From JBFGCA01 sp041567315 (GTDB taxonomy: Bacteria > Acidobacteriota > Thermoanaerobaculia > Multivoradales > JAHEKO01): 22,030 bases of DNA. The DNA is taken from positions 1 to 22,030 of the forward strand of contig JBFGCA010000079.1 in assembly GCA_041567315.1 (NCBI GenBank). Reading direction: 5' to 3'. The notes below the pieces were generated by a model that did not search any database, was not told the origin of the DNA, and worked only from the letters and a program-made list of their open reading frames with translations. Shown piece by piece: positions 7,446-13,346 of the stretch. A program made the position numbers and the translations under genes. Numbering within the stretch: position 1 is the stretch's first letter; each line of letters begins with the position of its first letter.

Positions 7446-7973
7446 TCAGTGGCGCCAGTAGAAGCGCAGGTCGAGGTGGGGGACCGCCCAGCCCCAGCGG
7501 CGGTACCAGTTGCCGCGGTAGTGGGCGCGGCCCGGGCCGTAGACCCAGCGCTCGTAGCGCTCGGTCAGCTCGTACATCAGGCGGTCGACGCGCTCGAACT
7601 GCACCTCCACCCGGCCGATGCCGTGCAGCCAGTAGCGAGCCTCGGCCGCCCGGTAGTAGACGTGCTCCAGCGCCCGGAAGTCGGAGTGGGTGTGGCGCGG
7701 ATCGCGGTAGTAGCGCTCGACCTCGCGGTGGAAGTGCCGCGCCCGGTCCTCCAGCTCGTGGATGCGGCGCAGCGCCGCCTCCTCACGCCGGTCGCCGTGG
7801 TGGGCGAAGCGCTCGGCGTCGCGGTGCAGCCGGCGAGCAGCATTCTCCAGCTCGTGCGCCAGACCCTGGACCGCCTCCCACGGCTCCACGGTCGGGTGGG
7901 CGGCGCGGGCAACGCCCGCCCCCAGGGTCAGCACGGCGGCAGCAATCAGTACGACTCTGGTGGTAGGCCTCAT
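7446..7973 (-). CDS. Secreted helical His/Arg/Tyr-rich protein of unknown function
   Basis: Product of 175 residues. I place the start at ATG 7973, preceded by AAAGGAGA with proper spacing, because a textbook signal peptide follows (MRPTTR, then VVLIAAAVLTLGAGV, cleavage after ARA at 24). A further in-frame ATG 26 codons upstream would bury that signal. The mature part has no cysteine, 15 histidines and many Arg, Glu and Tyr. Residues 33-142 read as two or three long amphipathic helices (AVQGLAHELENAARRLHRDAERF, EEAALRRIHELEDRARHFHREVERYY), and the C-terminus is aromatic and basic (RGNWYRRWGWAV...RFYWRH). I do not recognise the family. A periplasmic helical protein, perhaps metal-binding given the histidines, is possible. 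Terminator at 7355-7385. Confidence 0.75.
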   Translation of the reverse strand: MRPTTRVVLIAAAVLTLGAGVARAAHPTVEPWEAVQGLAHELENAARRLHRDAERFAHHGDRREEAALRRIHELEDRARHFHREVERYYRDPRHTHSDFRALEHVYYRAAEARYWLHGIGRVEVQFERVDRLMYELTERYERWVYGPGRAHYRGNWYRRWGWAVPHLDLRFYWRH

Positions 7974-8187
7974 GGCGGTCTCCTTTCTCCAGTCCGCCAG
8001 TGAGGGGCGCAAGCCCGGTGCCAGAGGCCACAAGCCACTGAAAACAAACAACTTCCTTTGTCGCTCCCGCGGACCCGGACCCTCCTACCGTCCTTTTCAG
8101 GGGACACCTTCGAAGCCCGCGCGAGAAACCCCCCAGGGAGGTGCCAGCCGCTTCCTCGCGATGCGAGTGCCACCCATCTGTTCGGGC

Positions 8188-8221
8188 GGCCCGGCCGAAG
8201 GTGCGGCCCGGCCGAAGGTGC
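8188..8221. repeat. 17-bp perfect tandem duplication inside the repeat cluster
   Basis: GGCCCGGCCGAAGGTGC occurs twice head to tail (8188-8204 and 8205-8221) and ends where the third GTGCCACCC unit starts. Slippage or recombination in the repeat cluster is the simplest explanation. Confidence 0.8.
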
Positions 8222-8232
8222 CACCCACTTGG

Positions 8233-8397
8233 TCAGCGGCCTCGATGCCGGTCCTGCCGGGCGGGCGGCAGCACCTCCTCGTAGCGGGCCTGCCGCTCGA
8301 TCTCCTCGCGGCGGGCGCGTTTCCAGTAGGTCGGGAGGTCTTCGTCGGTCTCGAAGCCCTTGAGGTTCCGGGTGACCGCGGCGAGCCAGCGGGGCGA
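8233..8397 (-). pseudogene. Coding-looking gene fragment of unknown family between repeats
   Basis: On the minus strand, from a point inside a repeat unit, the frame reads RWLAAVTRNLKGFETDED, LPTYWKRARREEIERQAR, YEEVLPPARQDRHRGR and then TGA at 8233-8235. Nearly every codon has G or C in the third position, as in the real genes of this window. The composition (Asp/Glu/Lys/Arg, Trp and Tyr) is that of a real helical protein, not of a shadow frame. An ATG exists at 8445, but the 15 or so codons from it run through repeat sequence and no ribosome binding site precedes it. I therefore call it the C-terminal remnant of a gene, or possibly a 70-residue protein assembled from repeat plus fragment. 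I do not recognise the family. Confidence 0.35.
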
Positions 8398-8497
8398 GGT
8401 GCCACCCGTTTCGTCGCGCCACCCGCTTCGTCGCGGCGGTGCCATTGCGGCCCACCCGGGCCGTCACCGCCTCGGCCCCGTCGCGTCCGCGGCGGTG

Positions 8498-8503
8498 TAT
8501 CGT
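8498..8503 (+). promoter_or_regulatory. Candidate -10 box (TATCGT) for the amidase gene
   Basis: TATCGT stands out in GC-rich sequence 31 nt before the amidase ATG, leaving a leader of about 25 nt that contains the ribosome binding site AGGGGAGG (8521-8528). The same hexamer occurs before the AddB-like gene at 19561. No good -35 box is seen. Confidence 0.35.
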
Positions 8504-8534
8504 CGGCGGCGCCGATTCAGAGGGGAGGTGCCCG

Positions 8535-10199
8535 ATGCCGCCGACGGTCGACCGCCGGACCCTGATCAAGCTCGCCGCCCTGGGGGCCGGCGCCGCCGCC
8601 ACCGGCTGCCGGCCGCAGCCGTCGCCGGCCGAGCCCGCGGCGGCGGCCGGGTCCGCCACTTCGCCGCCGGCCTTCGAGCTCGAGGAGCTGACCGTCGCCG
8701 AGCTGCAGGCCGGCATGGCCGAGGGCCGCTGGACGGCACGCCGGCTCTGTGAGCTTTACCTGGCGCGGATCGAGGCGGTGGACCGCACGGGGCCGGCGGT
8801 CAACTCGGTGATCGCCACCGATCCGGCGGCGCTCGCGGCCGCCGACCGGCTCGACGAGGAGCGCCGCGGCGGCCGCCTCCGCGGCCCGCTCCACGGCGTG
8901 CCGGTGCTCCTCAAGGACAACATCGAGACCGCCGGAGCGATGGAGACCACCGCCGGCTCGCTGGCCGTGGCGGGCCGGCCGGCGGGCCGCGACGCCTTCC
9001 TCACCGCCCGGCTGCGCGAGGCCGGCGCGGTGATCCTCGGCAAGACCAACCTGTCCGAATGGGCCAACTTCCGCTCCGAGCGCTCCTCGAGCGGTTGGAG
9101 CGCGGTGGGCGGCCAGACCCGCAACCCCTACGCCCTGGACCGCAATCCCTGCGGCTCGAGCTCGGGCTCGGGGGCAGCGGTGGCCGCCAACTTCTGCGCG
9201 GTGGCGGTGGGGACCGAGACCGACGGCTCGGTGGTCTGCCCGTCCTCGGCCACCGGTATCGTCGGGATCAAGCCGACCCTGGGACTGGTGAGCCGCACCG
9301 GCGTGGTGCCGCTGGCCCACAGCCAGGACACCGCCGGGCCGATGGCCCGCACGGTGGCCGACGCGGTGGCGCTGCTGACGGCGATGGCGGGGACCGACCC
9401 CGCCGACGGAGCGACTCGCCAGGCCCCATGGACCGGCGGGGTCGAGCTCGGCGCCGATCCGGTGCGGGCGCTGCGTGGCGCCCGGCTCGGGGTGTGGCGC
9501 GAGCGCTTCGGCTTCCACGAGCGGGTCGACCGGCTGATGGAGGAGGCGCTCGCCGCGCTCGGCGACGCCGGCGCCGAGCTGGTCGACCCGGTGGGGCTCG
9601 AGCTGGCACCCGAGCTGGACGAGGCCGAGATGACGGTGCTGCTCTACGAGTTCAAGGCCGACCTCGACGCCTATCTGGCCGGTCGCGGCCAGACCGCACA
9701 GGTCGCCGACCTGGCGGCGCTGATCGAGTTCAACCGCCGCCACCGCGACCGCGAGATGCCCTACTTCGAGCAGGAGCTGTTCGAGCGCGCCCAGGAGAAG
9801 GGCCCGCTCAGCGATCCCGCCTACGCGGAGGCCCTCGCCGCCTGCGGCCGGCTCACCCGCGAGAGGGGCCTCGGCCGGGCGCTGGCCGCCAACCGGCTGG
9901 ACGCGCTGCTGGCCCCCACCGGCGGCCCGGCCTGGGTCACCGACCTGGTCAACGGCGACCACTTCGGGGGCGGCAGCTCGCAGCCGGCGGCGGTGGCCGG
10001 CTACCCCAACGTCACGGTGCCGGCGGGCTTCGTCTTCGGGCTGCCGGTGGGGATCTCGTTCATCGGCGCCGCCTGGAGCGAGCCCCGGCTGCTGCGGCTG
10101 GCGGCCGGCTTCGAGCAGGCCACCCGCCATCGCCGGGCGCCGCGCTTGCTGCCCTCGGCCGAGCTGGAAGTCGAACCGAGGGCGGCGTTCGCCGCCTGA
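8535..10199 (+). CDS. Tat-exported lipoprotein amidase (amidase-signature family)
   Basis: Product of 554 residues that hydrolyses a C-N amide bond outside the cytoplasm; the substrate is unknown. The N-terminus has a twin-arginine motif (DRRTLIKLA, 6-14), then AALGAGAAATGC with lipobox Cys25, followed by a Pro/Ala-rich tether. It should therefore be folded in the cytoplasm, exported by Tat and lipid-anchored. The amidase-signature triad is visible: Lys127 (GVPVLLKDNIE), cis-Ser208 (CGSSSGSG) and nucleophile Ser232 (GTETDGSVVCPSS). The 24-residue gap between the two serines matches fatty-acid amide hydrolase. The variant GTETDGS, rather than GTDTGGS, is known in secreted members. It is not GatA, which is cytosolic and linked to gatC/gatB. 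The start is supported by AGGGGAGG 7 nt upstream. It is convergent with the porin gene, with 12 nt between stops. Confidence 0.9.
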   Translation: MPPTVDRRTLIKLAALGAGAAATGCRPQPSPAEPAAAAGSATSPPAFELEELTVAELQAGMAEGRWTARRLCELYLARIEAVDRTGPAVNSVIATDPAALAAADRLDEERRGGRLRGPLHGVPVLLKDNIETAGAMETTAGSLAVAGRPAGRDAFLTARLREAGAVILGKTNLSEWANFRSERSSSGWSAVGGQTRNPYALDRNPCGSSSGSGAAVAANFCAVAVGTETDGSVVCPSSATGIVGIKPTLGLVSRTGVVPLAHSQDTAGPMARTVADAVALLTAMAGTDPADGATRQAPWTGGVELGADPVRALRGARLGVWRERFGFHERVDRLMEEALAALGDAGAELVDPVGLELAPELDEAEMTVLLYEFKADLDAYLAGRGQTAQVADLAALIEFNRRHRDREMPYFEQELFERAQEKGPLSDPAYAEALAACGRLTRERGLGRALAANRLDALLAPTGGPAWVTDLVNGDHFGGGSSQPAAVAGYPNVTVPAGFVFGLPVGISFIGAAWSEPRLLRLAAGFEQATRHRRAPRLLPSAELEVEPRAAFAA

Positions 10200-10211
10200 T
10201 CCGCCCGTCGC

Positions 10212-11387
10212 TCAGAACACGAACTGCCACTGCACGAACACCGAGTCCTGGTCGCTGCCGGTGACGCCGAAGACGTTCTCGTCCATGCGGTAGGTGAACT
10301 GCACTTTCACCTTGTGCTTGTTCCAGAAGTAGTTGACGCCCGCCTCGGTACCGGTCCAGGTGTCCTGGTAGTTGTCGGCGTCGAGTGACTCCCAGCTCCC
10401 CACCAGCTCTAGCCGATTGCTGGGCAGCATGAAGCCGCCCTCGAGATGGAACTTGTCGAGGTCGGTGGTGCCGTTGCGGTAGACGCCACCGGTGAAGGTG
10501 GGATCCACGGTGTCGCCCGAGATCCGGTTGTACTCGGCGTCCACCGAGATGCCGTTGCCGCGCAGACCGGCGCTCAGCTCGATCCCCTGGGCGCTGTCGA
10601 GGTCGGCCCTGGAGGAGCTGGTCGACAGCCCGGTCAGCGGGTCGGTGTAGGTGTTGTTGTCATCGTCGTTCGACCAGGAGAAGAAGGCCAGGCTGAAGTT
10701 GCTCTTGAGGCCCGAGGTGTTGAAGTCGCCCTGGTCGAAGGCCACGAACCCCTGCGGGTGGAAGTCCATTCGGCCGCCGATCACCACCCCCTCGTTCCAG
10801 TCGCTCTTGTCGTTGGCCGGGCTGTCGAAGTCCATCCGGCGGACGTCGGGATCGTGCTGCTCGCCGCCCACCGCCAGCGCCCAGGTGAGCTTCTTTCCGG
10901 CGCGCTCCCCCTCGAGCTTGAAGCCGAGCTGGCGGTCGGGGGTGCCGAAGTTGTGGTCGCCGACGAAACCGCGCTCGACCGTCTGCTGACGCTTGGAGGA
11001 GGCCAGGAACTCGCGCGAGAACGGCGTCTTGGAGTTGCCGATCGTCAGGGTCAGGTTCTGCCAGCCCGTGTACTGCATGTAGGCGTCCTTGACCGCCACC
11101 TCGTCGTCGTCCTCCGCCTTGCCGAAGTCGAACTGGACCTTGCCGGACCAGTTCTTGGTGACGCTGCCGGCGACGTAGGGTCGCAGGCGGCGGAAGAAGA
11201 CGTCATCGCTGCTCTCGCCGCCGTCCGGCTCGGTCCGCAGGTACTGGATCTGCACCCGGGCGCCGATCTCGACGAACTTGTCGCCGTCCTCGTAGACCTT
11301 GATCCCGGCGCCGGCCGGCGCCGCGGACAGCCCCAGCACACAGAGCGGCACCAGGACGCTCAGCTTCCCACCTTCTCGACGCAACAT
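10212..11387 (-). CDS. Phosphate-selective-type outer-membrane porin (OprO/OprP family)
   Basis: Product of 391 residues that should form a 16-stranded outer-membrane barrel for anion uptake. Start ATG 11387 has AGGAGGAAG upstream and opens a signal peptide (MLRREGGKLSVLVPLCVLGLSAAPAGAG, cleavage after AGA). The longer upstream frame has no such signal. The mature start (VYEDGDKFVEIGARVQIQYLR) and the following FFRRLRPYVAGSVTKNWSGKVQFDFGK, VKDAYMQYTGW and IGNSKTPFSREFLASSKRQQTVER are the hallmark segments of the OprP-like family. The protein ends in aromatic FVQWQFVF, the outer-membrane assembly signal. Selectivity for phosphate cannot be judged: no phosphate-regulon (pst or phoB) gene is nearby. 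About 190 bp upstream lies the small inverted-repeat element. Confidence 0.88.
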   Translation of the reverse strand: MLRREGGKLSVLVPLCVLGLSAAPAGAGIKVYEDGDKFVEIGARVQIQYLRTEPDGGESSDDVFFRRLRPYVAGSVTKNWSGKVQFDFGKAEDDDEVAVKDAYMQYTGWQNLTLTIGNSKTPFSREFLASSKRQQTVERGFVGDHNFGTPDRQLGFKLEGERAGKKLTWALAVGGEQHDPDVRRMDFDSPANDKSDWNEGVVIGGRMDFHPQGFVAFDQGDFNTSGLKSNFSLAFFSWSNDDDNNTYTDPLTGLSTSSSRADLDSAQGIELSAGLRGNGISVDAEYNRISGDTVDPTFTGGVYRNGTTDLDKFHLEGGFMLPSNRLELVGSWESLDADNYQDTWTGTEAGVNYFWNKHKVKVQFTYRMDENVFGVTGSDQDSVFVQWQFVF

Positions 11388-11578
11388 CGCTTCCTCCTCG
11401 TTCGGTTTCGACCCGATTCGGCAGCCCACCGACGGCCGAGCCGCGGCGAGCGGCGCGGAGAGTCTAGGCAGACAGCGGGTCAGAGATGCGGCGGACGGGT
11501 GACAGCGATGCGACAGCGGAGCCGGCACCACTGCCGGGAGCCGGCTGGTGCCTGTAGGGACTGTCGACGGACGGAGGC

Positions 11579-11747
11579 CTAGCAGCCCGTGGTGGAAGTC
11601 CGCCCGTTCGTCTGGCGGCGGGGCGGAGCCGTCTGCGGCGTTGCCGCTCCTCGACAATGGCCCGGCATTGCCTGCGTCGCGTCGCCTGGCATCCGGCCCC
11701 ACCGCGCTCGCCAGCCGACCCGACCGACTTCCACCACGGGCTGCTAG
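11579..11747. mobile_element. MITE-like element with 22-bp perfect terminal inverted repeats
   Basis: The left end, 11579-11600 (starts CTAGCAGCCCGTGGTGG), is the exact reverse complement of the right end, 11726-11747 (ends CACGGGCTGCTAG). The element is 169 bp, has no transposase and contains no plausible gene. The palindromic CTAG at both extremes could be either the tip of the repeat or a 4-bp target duplication; IS5-group elements are known to target CTAG-like sites. The ends could fold into a long hairpin that would also act as a transcription barrier between the reb operon and the porin gene. Confidence 0.65.
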
Positions 11748-11810
11748 TGTCCCGTGCGGTAAGTTCCTTTACATTCGAGCGGCGCTGCATCCCGCTGGGC
11801 GGCGTTGCTC
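11744..11810. repeat. Diverged second copy of the element's left part
   Basis: The sequence from CTAG at 11744 (CTAGTGTCCCGTGCGGTAAG) matches the left end of the neighbouring element at 17 of the first 24 positions without gaps. A second shared block, GCGGCGTTGC...CTCCTCG, lies at offset 55 here and 56 in the first element. The two copies are in the same orientation and share the CTAG at the junction. The copy runs up to the stop codon of the 95-residue reb-operon gene. Confidence 0.45.
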
Positions 11811-11815
11811 CTCGG

Positions 11816-12103
11816 TCACGGGTCGCCGCTACTGCCGCGGGCGGCGACTGCCATCGCTTGCACCGCCTGGCGCACCGCCCGCTCGGCGGCCTCCTGGGCG
11901 GCCCTGATCTGCTCGGTCGTCGCTCTCAGCGTCTCGTCCAGAGCCTCTTGCGCCGCTCGGTGGGCGGTCGCGATCGCCTCGGCCGTCGGTTGACCCGGAT
12001 CCTGGCCCGGAGCCGTGGCCCGCCGCTTGGCTGGTCGTTTTCCTGCGCTGGCTTTCCTGGCCGCCGGTCGCTTGGCCTTCGGTTTCGCTCGCTCTTTCGC
12101 CAT
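11816..12103 (-). CDS. Small basic/alanine-rich protein, last gene of the reb operon
   Basis: Product of 95 residues. ATG 12103 has a strong ribosome binding site (AGGGGGAG) that overlaps the stop region of the preceding gene, 10 nt away. Residues 1-33 are Lys/Arg/Ala/Pro-rich, like a histone H1 tail (MAKERAKPKAKRPAARKA). Residues 40-88 form one long amphipathic alanine-rich helix (AEAIATAHRAAQEALDETL, TEQIRAAQEAAERAVRQAVQ). I find no named family with certainty. Its place makes it a likely accessory of the RebB-like proteins, for example in R-body assembly or in binding nucleic acid or membrane. The last few codons abut the repeat copy at 11744-11810, so the original C-terminus may have been altered. 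Confidence 0.7.
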   Translation of the reverse strand: MAKERAKPKAKRPAARKASAGKRPAKRRATAPGQDPGQPTAEAIATAHRAAQEALDETLRATTEQIRAAQEAAERAVRQAVQAMAVAARGSSGDP

Positions 12104-12113
12104 GATGCTCCCC

Positions 12114-12491
12114 CTATGTCCCGGCCAACTCCTCGGCCAGTGCCTTGAGCTTGGCGAGGGTCTCTACCAGATCGCCCGGATCGAGGGCCTCCTGCAGCGA
12201 CCTCACCGCCTTGGTCAAGGCCTCGAGATGCTCGGCCGAACGCGCCTCGCCGTCCAGCAGGGCTCGCGCCGCCGCGGCGGTGATGGCGTTGCGCAGGATG
12301 TAACGCTGCTGCTGCTGCGCCACCGCGTCCTGCATCGCCAGGGCGACGGCCTGGGTCATGACCTGGGTAGCGGCAGCCTTCGCGAGCTCCTCTCCCGATC
12401 CCGCCGTCAGCTCTCGCACCCGGGACACCGCGTCCTCGATCTGGCTGTTGACGGCGGACTCGGGGGCTCCGGTCCCCTTCGCTTTCGGCAT
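12114..12491 (-). CDS. Diverged RebB-family (R-body / killing trait) protein
   Basis: Product of 125 residues. The N-terminal ESAVNSQIEDAVS (11-23) is the RebB-family opening, seen as TAVNSQITDSVT in the 90-residue paralogue upstream. The middle segment (AAATQVMTQAVALAMQDAVAQQQQRYILRNAIT) keeps the family's repeated Ala/Gln helix pattern but without the GNLYQATAQAL...AAHNA wording. The C-terminal 35 residues (LEALTKAVRSLQEALDPGDLVETLAKLKALAEEL) form an extra amphipathic helix. ATG 12491 is 2 nt after the stop of the previous gene and is preceded by GGAAG, so translation is coupled. Family assignment is moderate because of divergence; operon position supports it. Confidence 0.65.
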   Translation of the reverse strand: MPKAKGTGAPESAVNSQIEDAVSRVRELTAGSGEELAKAAATQVMTQAVALAMQDAVAQQQQRYILRNAITAAAARALLDGEARSAEHLEALTKAVRSLQEALDPGDLVETLAKLKALAEELAGT

Positions 12492-12493
12492 CG

Positions 12494-12844
12494 TCAGGTC
12501 TTCCTGGACGCTTTCCGGGGCGCCTTGGCGAGCGCCTTCTTCTTCGCAGCGGGCCGCCCGCCGCTCTCGGCGGCAGGCCGGGAGAGCAGTTCGGCCACCT
12601 CGCGGGCGGCCTCGCCAGCCCCGATCCCGTAGAGCAGGGCCACCCCCTGGACGGTGACCGCCTGCGCCACGATGTTCAGGTTCTGCTGGGAAATGGCCGC
12701 GTTGTGGGCCGCGAGCACCAGAGCCTGCGACGTCCCCAGGTACAGGTTGGCCATCGCGACAGTGGCCGCGTTGCCCGGCACCTGCACGCTCGACTGGGTG
12801 ACCGCGTCGGTGATCTGGTCGTTGACTGCGGTCGGGTAGGCCAT
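12494..12844 (-). CDS. RebB-family R-body protein with basic C-terminal tail
   Basis: Product of 116 residues. Residues 1-74 match the adjacent 90-residue RebB-like protein at about 70% identity by hand count (MAYPTAVNDQITDAVTQSSV, TVAMANLYLGTSQALVLAAH, QGVALLYGI). RebB (Pfam 'killing trait') proteins polymerise into R bodies, the coiled ribbons of Caedibacter that unroll on a pH shift. The remaining 40 residues are unique: a helix (EAAREVAELLSRP), then a Lys/Arg-rich tail (PAAKKKALAKAPRKASRKT). The start, ATG 12844, is 9 nt after the upstream gene's stop and has only a weak GGGCG-type binding site. It is a likely duplicate that gained a tail. Confidence 0.85.
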   Translation of the reverse strand: MAYPTAVNDQITDAVTQSSVQVPGNAATVAMANLYLGTSQALVLAAHNAAISQQNLNIVAQAVTVQGVALLYGIGAGEAAREVAELLSRPAAESGGRPAAKKKALAKAPRKASRKT

Positions 12845-12853
12845 CGCAGCGCC

Positions 12854-13126
12854 CTACTCTGCCGCCAGCACTTCGGCGATGCCCTCGGCGGTGGCCGCCG
12901 TGTCGATTCCGTAGAGCAGTGCGACCCCCTGGGTGGTCGCCGCCTGCAGGATCGTGTTGGCGTTCTGCTGCGCGGTGGTGGCGTTGTGGGCCGCGTTGCT
13001 CAGCGCCTGCGCGGTGGCCTGGTAGAGGTTGCCGAGCGCCACCGTGGCGGCGCTGCCCAGCGTCTGGACGCTCGATTGGGTGACGGAATCAGTGATCTGA
13101 CTGTTGACTGCGGTCGGAAACGCCAT
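12854..13126 (-). CDS. rebB: RebB-family R-body structural protein
   Basis: Product of 90 residues, essentially only the RebB domain: MAFPTAVNSQITDSVTQSSV, GNLYQATAQALSNAAHNATT, AQQNANTILQAATTQGVALL, YGID. It is a small, cysteine-free, alanine/glutamine-rich helical protein without a signal peptide, as expected of a cytoplasmic R-body subunit. ATG 13126 is chosen because the family's invariant opening starts here and AGGGGGAG lies 6 nt upstream. The 184-codon upstream extension of the frame is unrelated. It is the first gene of a four-gene operon transcribed from the promoter at 13262-13291. R bodies are known from Caedibacter endosymbionts, where they are toxic to sensitive paramecia; whether ribbons form here is untested. 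Confidence 0.9.
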   Translation of the reverse strand: MAFPTAVNSQITDSVTQSSVQTLGSAATVALGNLYQATAQALSNAAHNATTAQQNANTILQAATTQGVALLYGIDTAATAEGIAEVLAAE

Positions 13127-13261
13127 GTGCTCCCCCTCTATTCGAGTCGGTTGTCGTTGCCCGGCGGGACGACCGCCCGCCGCGCGCTCTTCCGCCCTCA
13201 CCCCTCTCTTCGGAGGGCCGGCTCGCAGACACTCAGGAACGCGGGCCCGATGGAAGCGGGG

Positions 13262-13291
13262 AGTATAGCCATCCCCGGGAGCCCGGCGCAA
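13262..13291 (-). promoter_or_regulatory. Promoter of the reb operon (TTGCGC-N18-TATACT)
   Basis: On the minus strand, TTGCGC (13291-13286) and TATACT (13267-13262) are separated by 18 nt. The -10 matches the consensus at five of six positions and is the best sigma-70-like box in the window. The leader to the first reb ATG (13126) would be about 130 nt, long for this genome, and contains GC-rich pairing (GGGCGGTCGTCCCGCC). Confidence 0.6.
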
Positions 13292-13312
13292 TCGACCCCG
13301 GCGGACTTGCCG

Positions 13313-13318
13313 TATCCT
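13313..13318 (+). promoter_or_regulatory. Candidate -10 box (TATCCT) for the gamma-glutamyltransferase-like gene
   Basis: TATCCT ends 28 nt before the ATG at 13347. A weak -35 candidate, TCGACC (13292-13297), is 15 nt upstream and immediately adjacent to the -35 box of the divergent reb promoter. The hexamer equals that upstream of mlaE. Confidence 0.4.
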
Positions 13319-13346
13319 CCACCCGACCACGTTCAGGAGAAGCCGC

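Larger units (their letters stand above)
8138..8450. repeat. Cluster of REP-like direct repeats (core GTGCCACCC + CTTsGTC)
   Basis: Related units, all in the same orientation: GGTGCCAGCCGCTTCCTCGC (8139-8158), GTGCCACCCATCTGTTC (8167-8183), GTGCCACCCACTTGGTC (8218-8234), GGTGCCACCCGTTTCGTCGC (8398-8417), GCGCCACCCGCTTCGTCGC (8416-8434) and a shortened GGTGCCATTGCGG (8438-8450). The core is GTGCCACCC followed by a pyrimidine-rich CTTSGTC-like tail. Two units flank the coding-looking fragment at 8233-8397. They look like small interspersed intergenic repeats; the mobilising enzyme is not in the window. Confidence 0.6.
7974..8534. other. Intergenic region with REP-like repeats and a gene fragment
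   Basis: This stretch of about 560 bases has no intact gene that I can support. It contains an AT-richer patch (8038-8060), five or six copies of a GTGCCACCC-type repeat (8138-8450), a 17-bp perfect tandem duplication (8188-8221), a minus-strand coding-looking fragment (8233-8397), and the amidase promoter and ribosome binding site (8498-8530). Confidence 0.55.
11388..11815. other. Intergenic region between porin and reb operon
   Basis: About 430 bases that carry the porin ribosome binding site (11390-11400) and presumed promoter, an element bounded by 22-bp inverted repeats (11579-11747), and a diverged second copy of its left part (11744-11810) that abuts the last reb-operon gene. No coding region can be supported. 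The open frames there read through the inverted repeats on both strands. Confidence 0.6.

Noticed and set aside
8138..8450. Repeat cluster considered as a CRISPR array
   Set aside because: Units are degenerate, unevenly spaced (20 to 160 nt), and no cas gene is nearby.
8535..10199. GatA (Glu-tRNA amidotransferase subunit A) as identity of the amidase
   Set aside because: The Tat signal and lipobox place it outside the cytoplasm, and no gatB or gatC is adjacent.
11388..11702. Upstream extension of the porin to 496 codons
   Set aside because: It would put a signal peptide 105 residues inside the protein and runs through the inverted-repeat element. ATG 11387 has a strong ribosome binding site.
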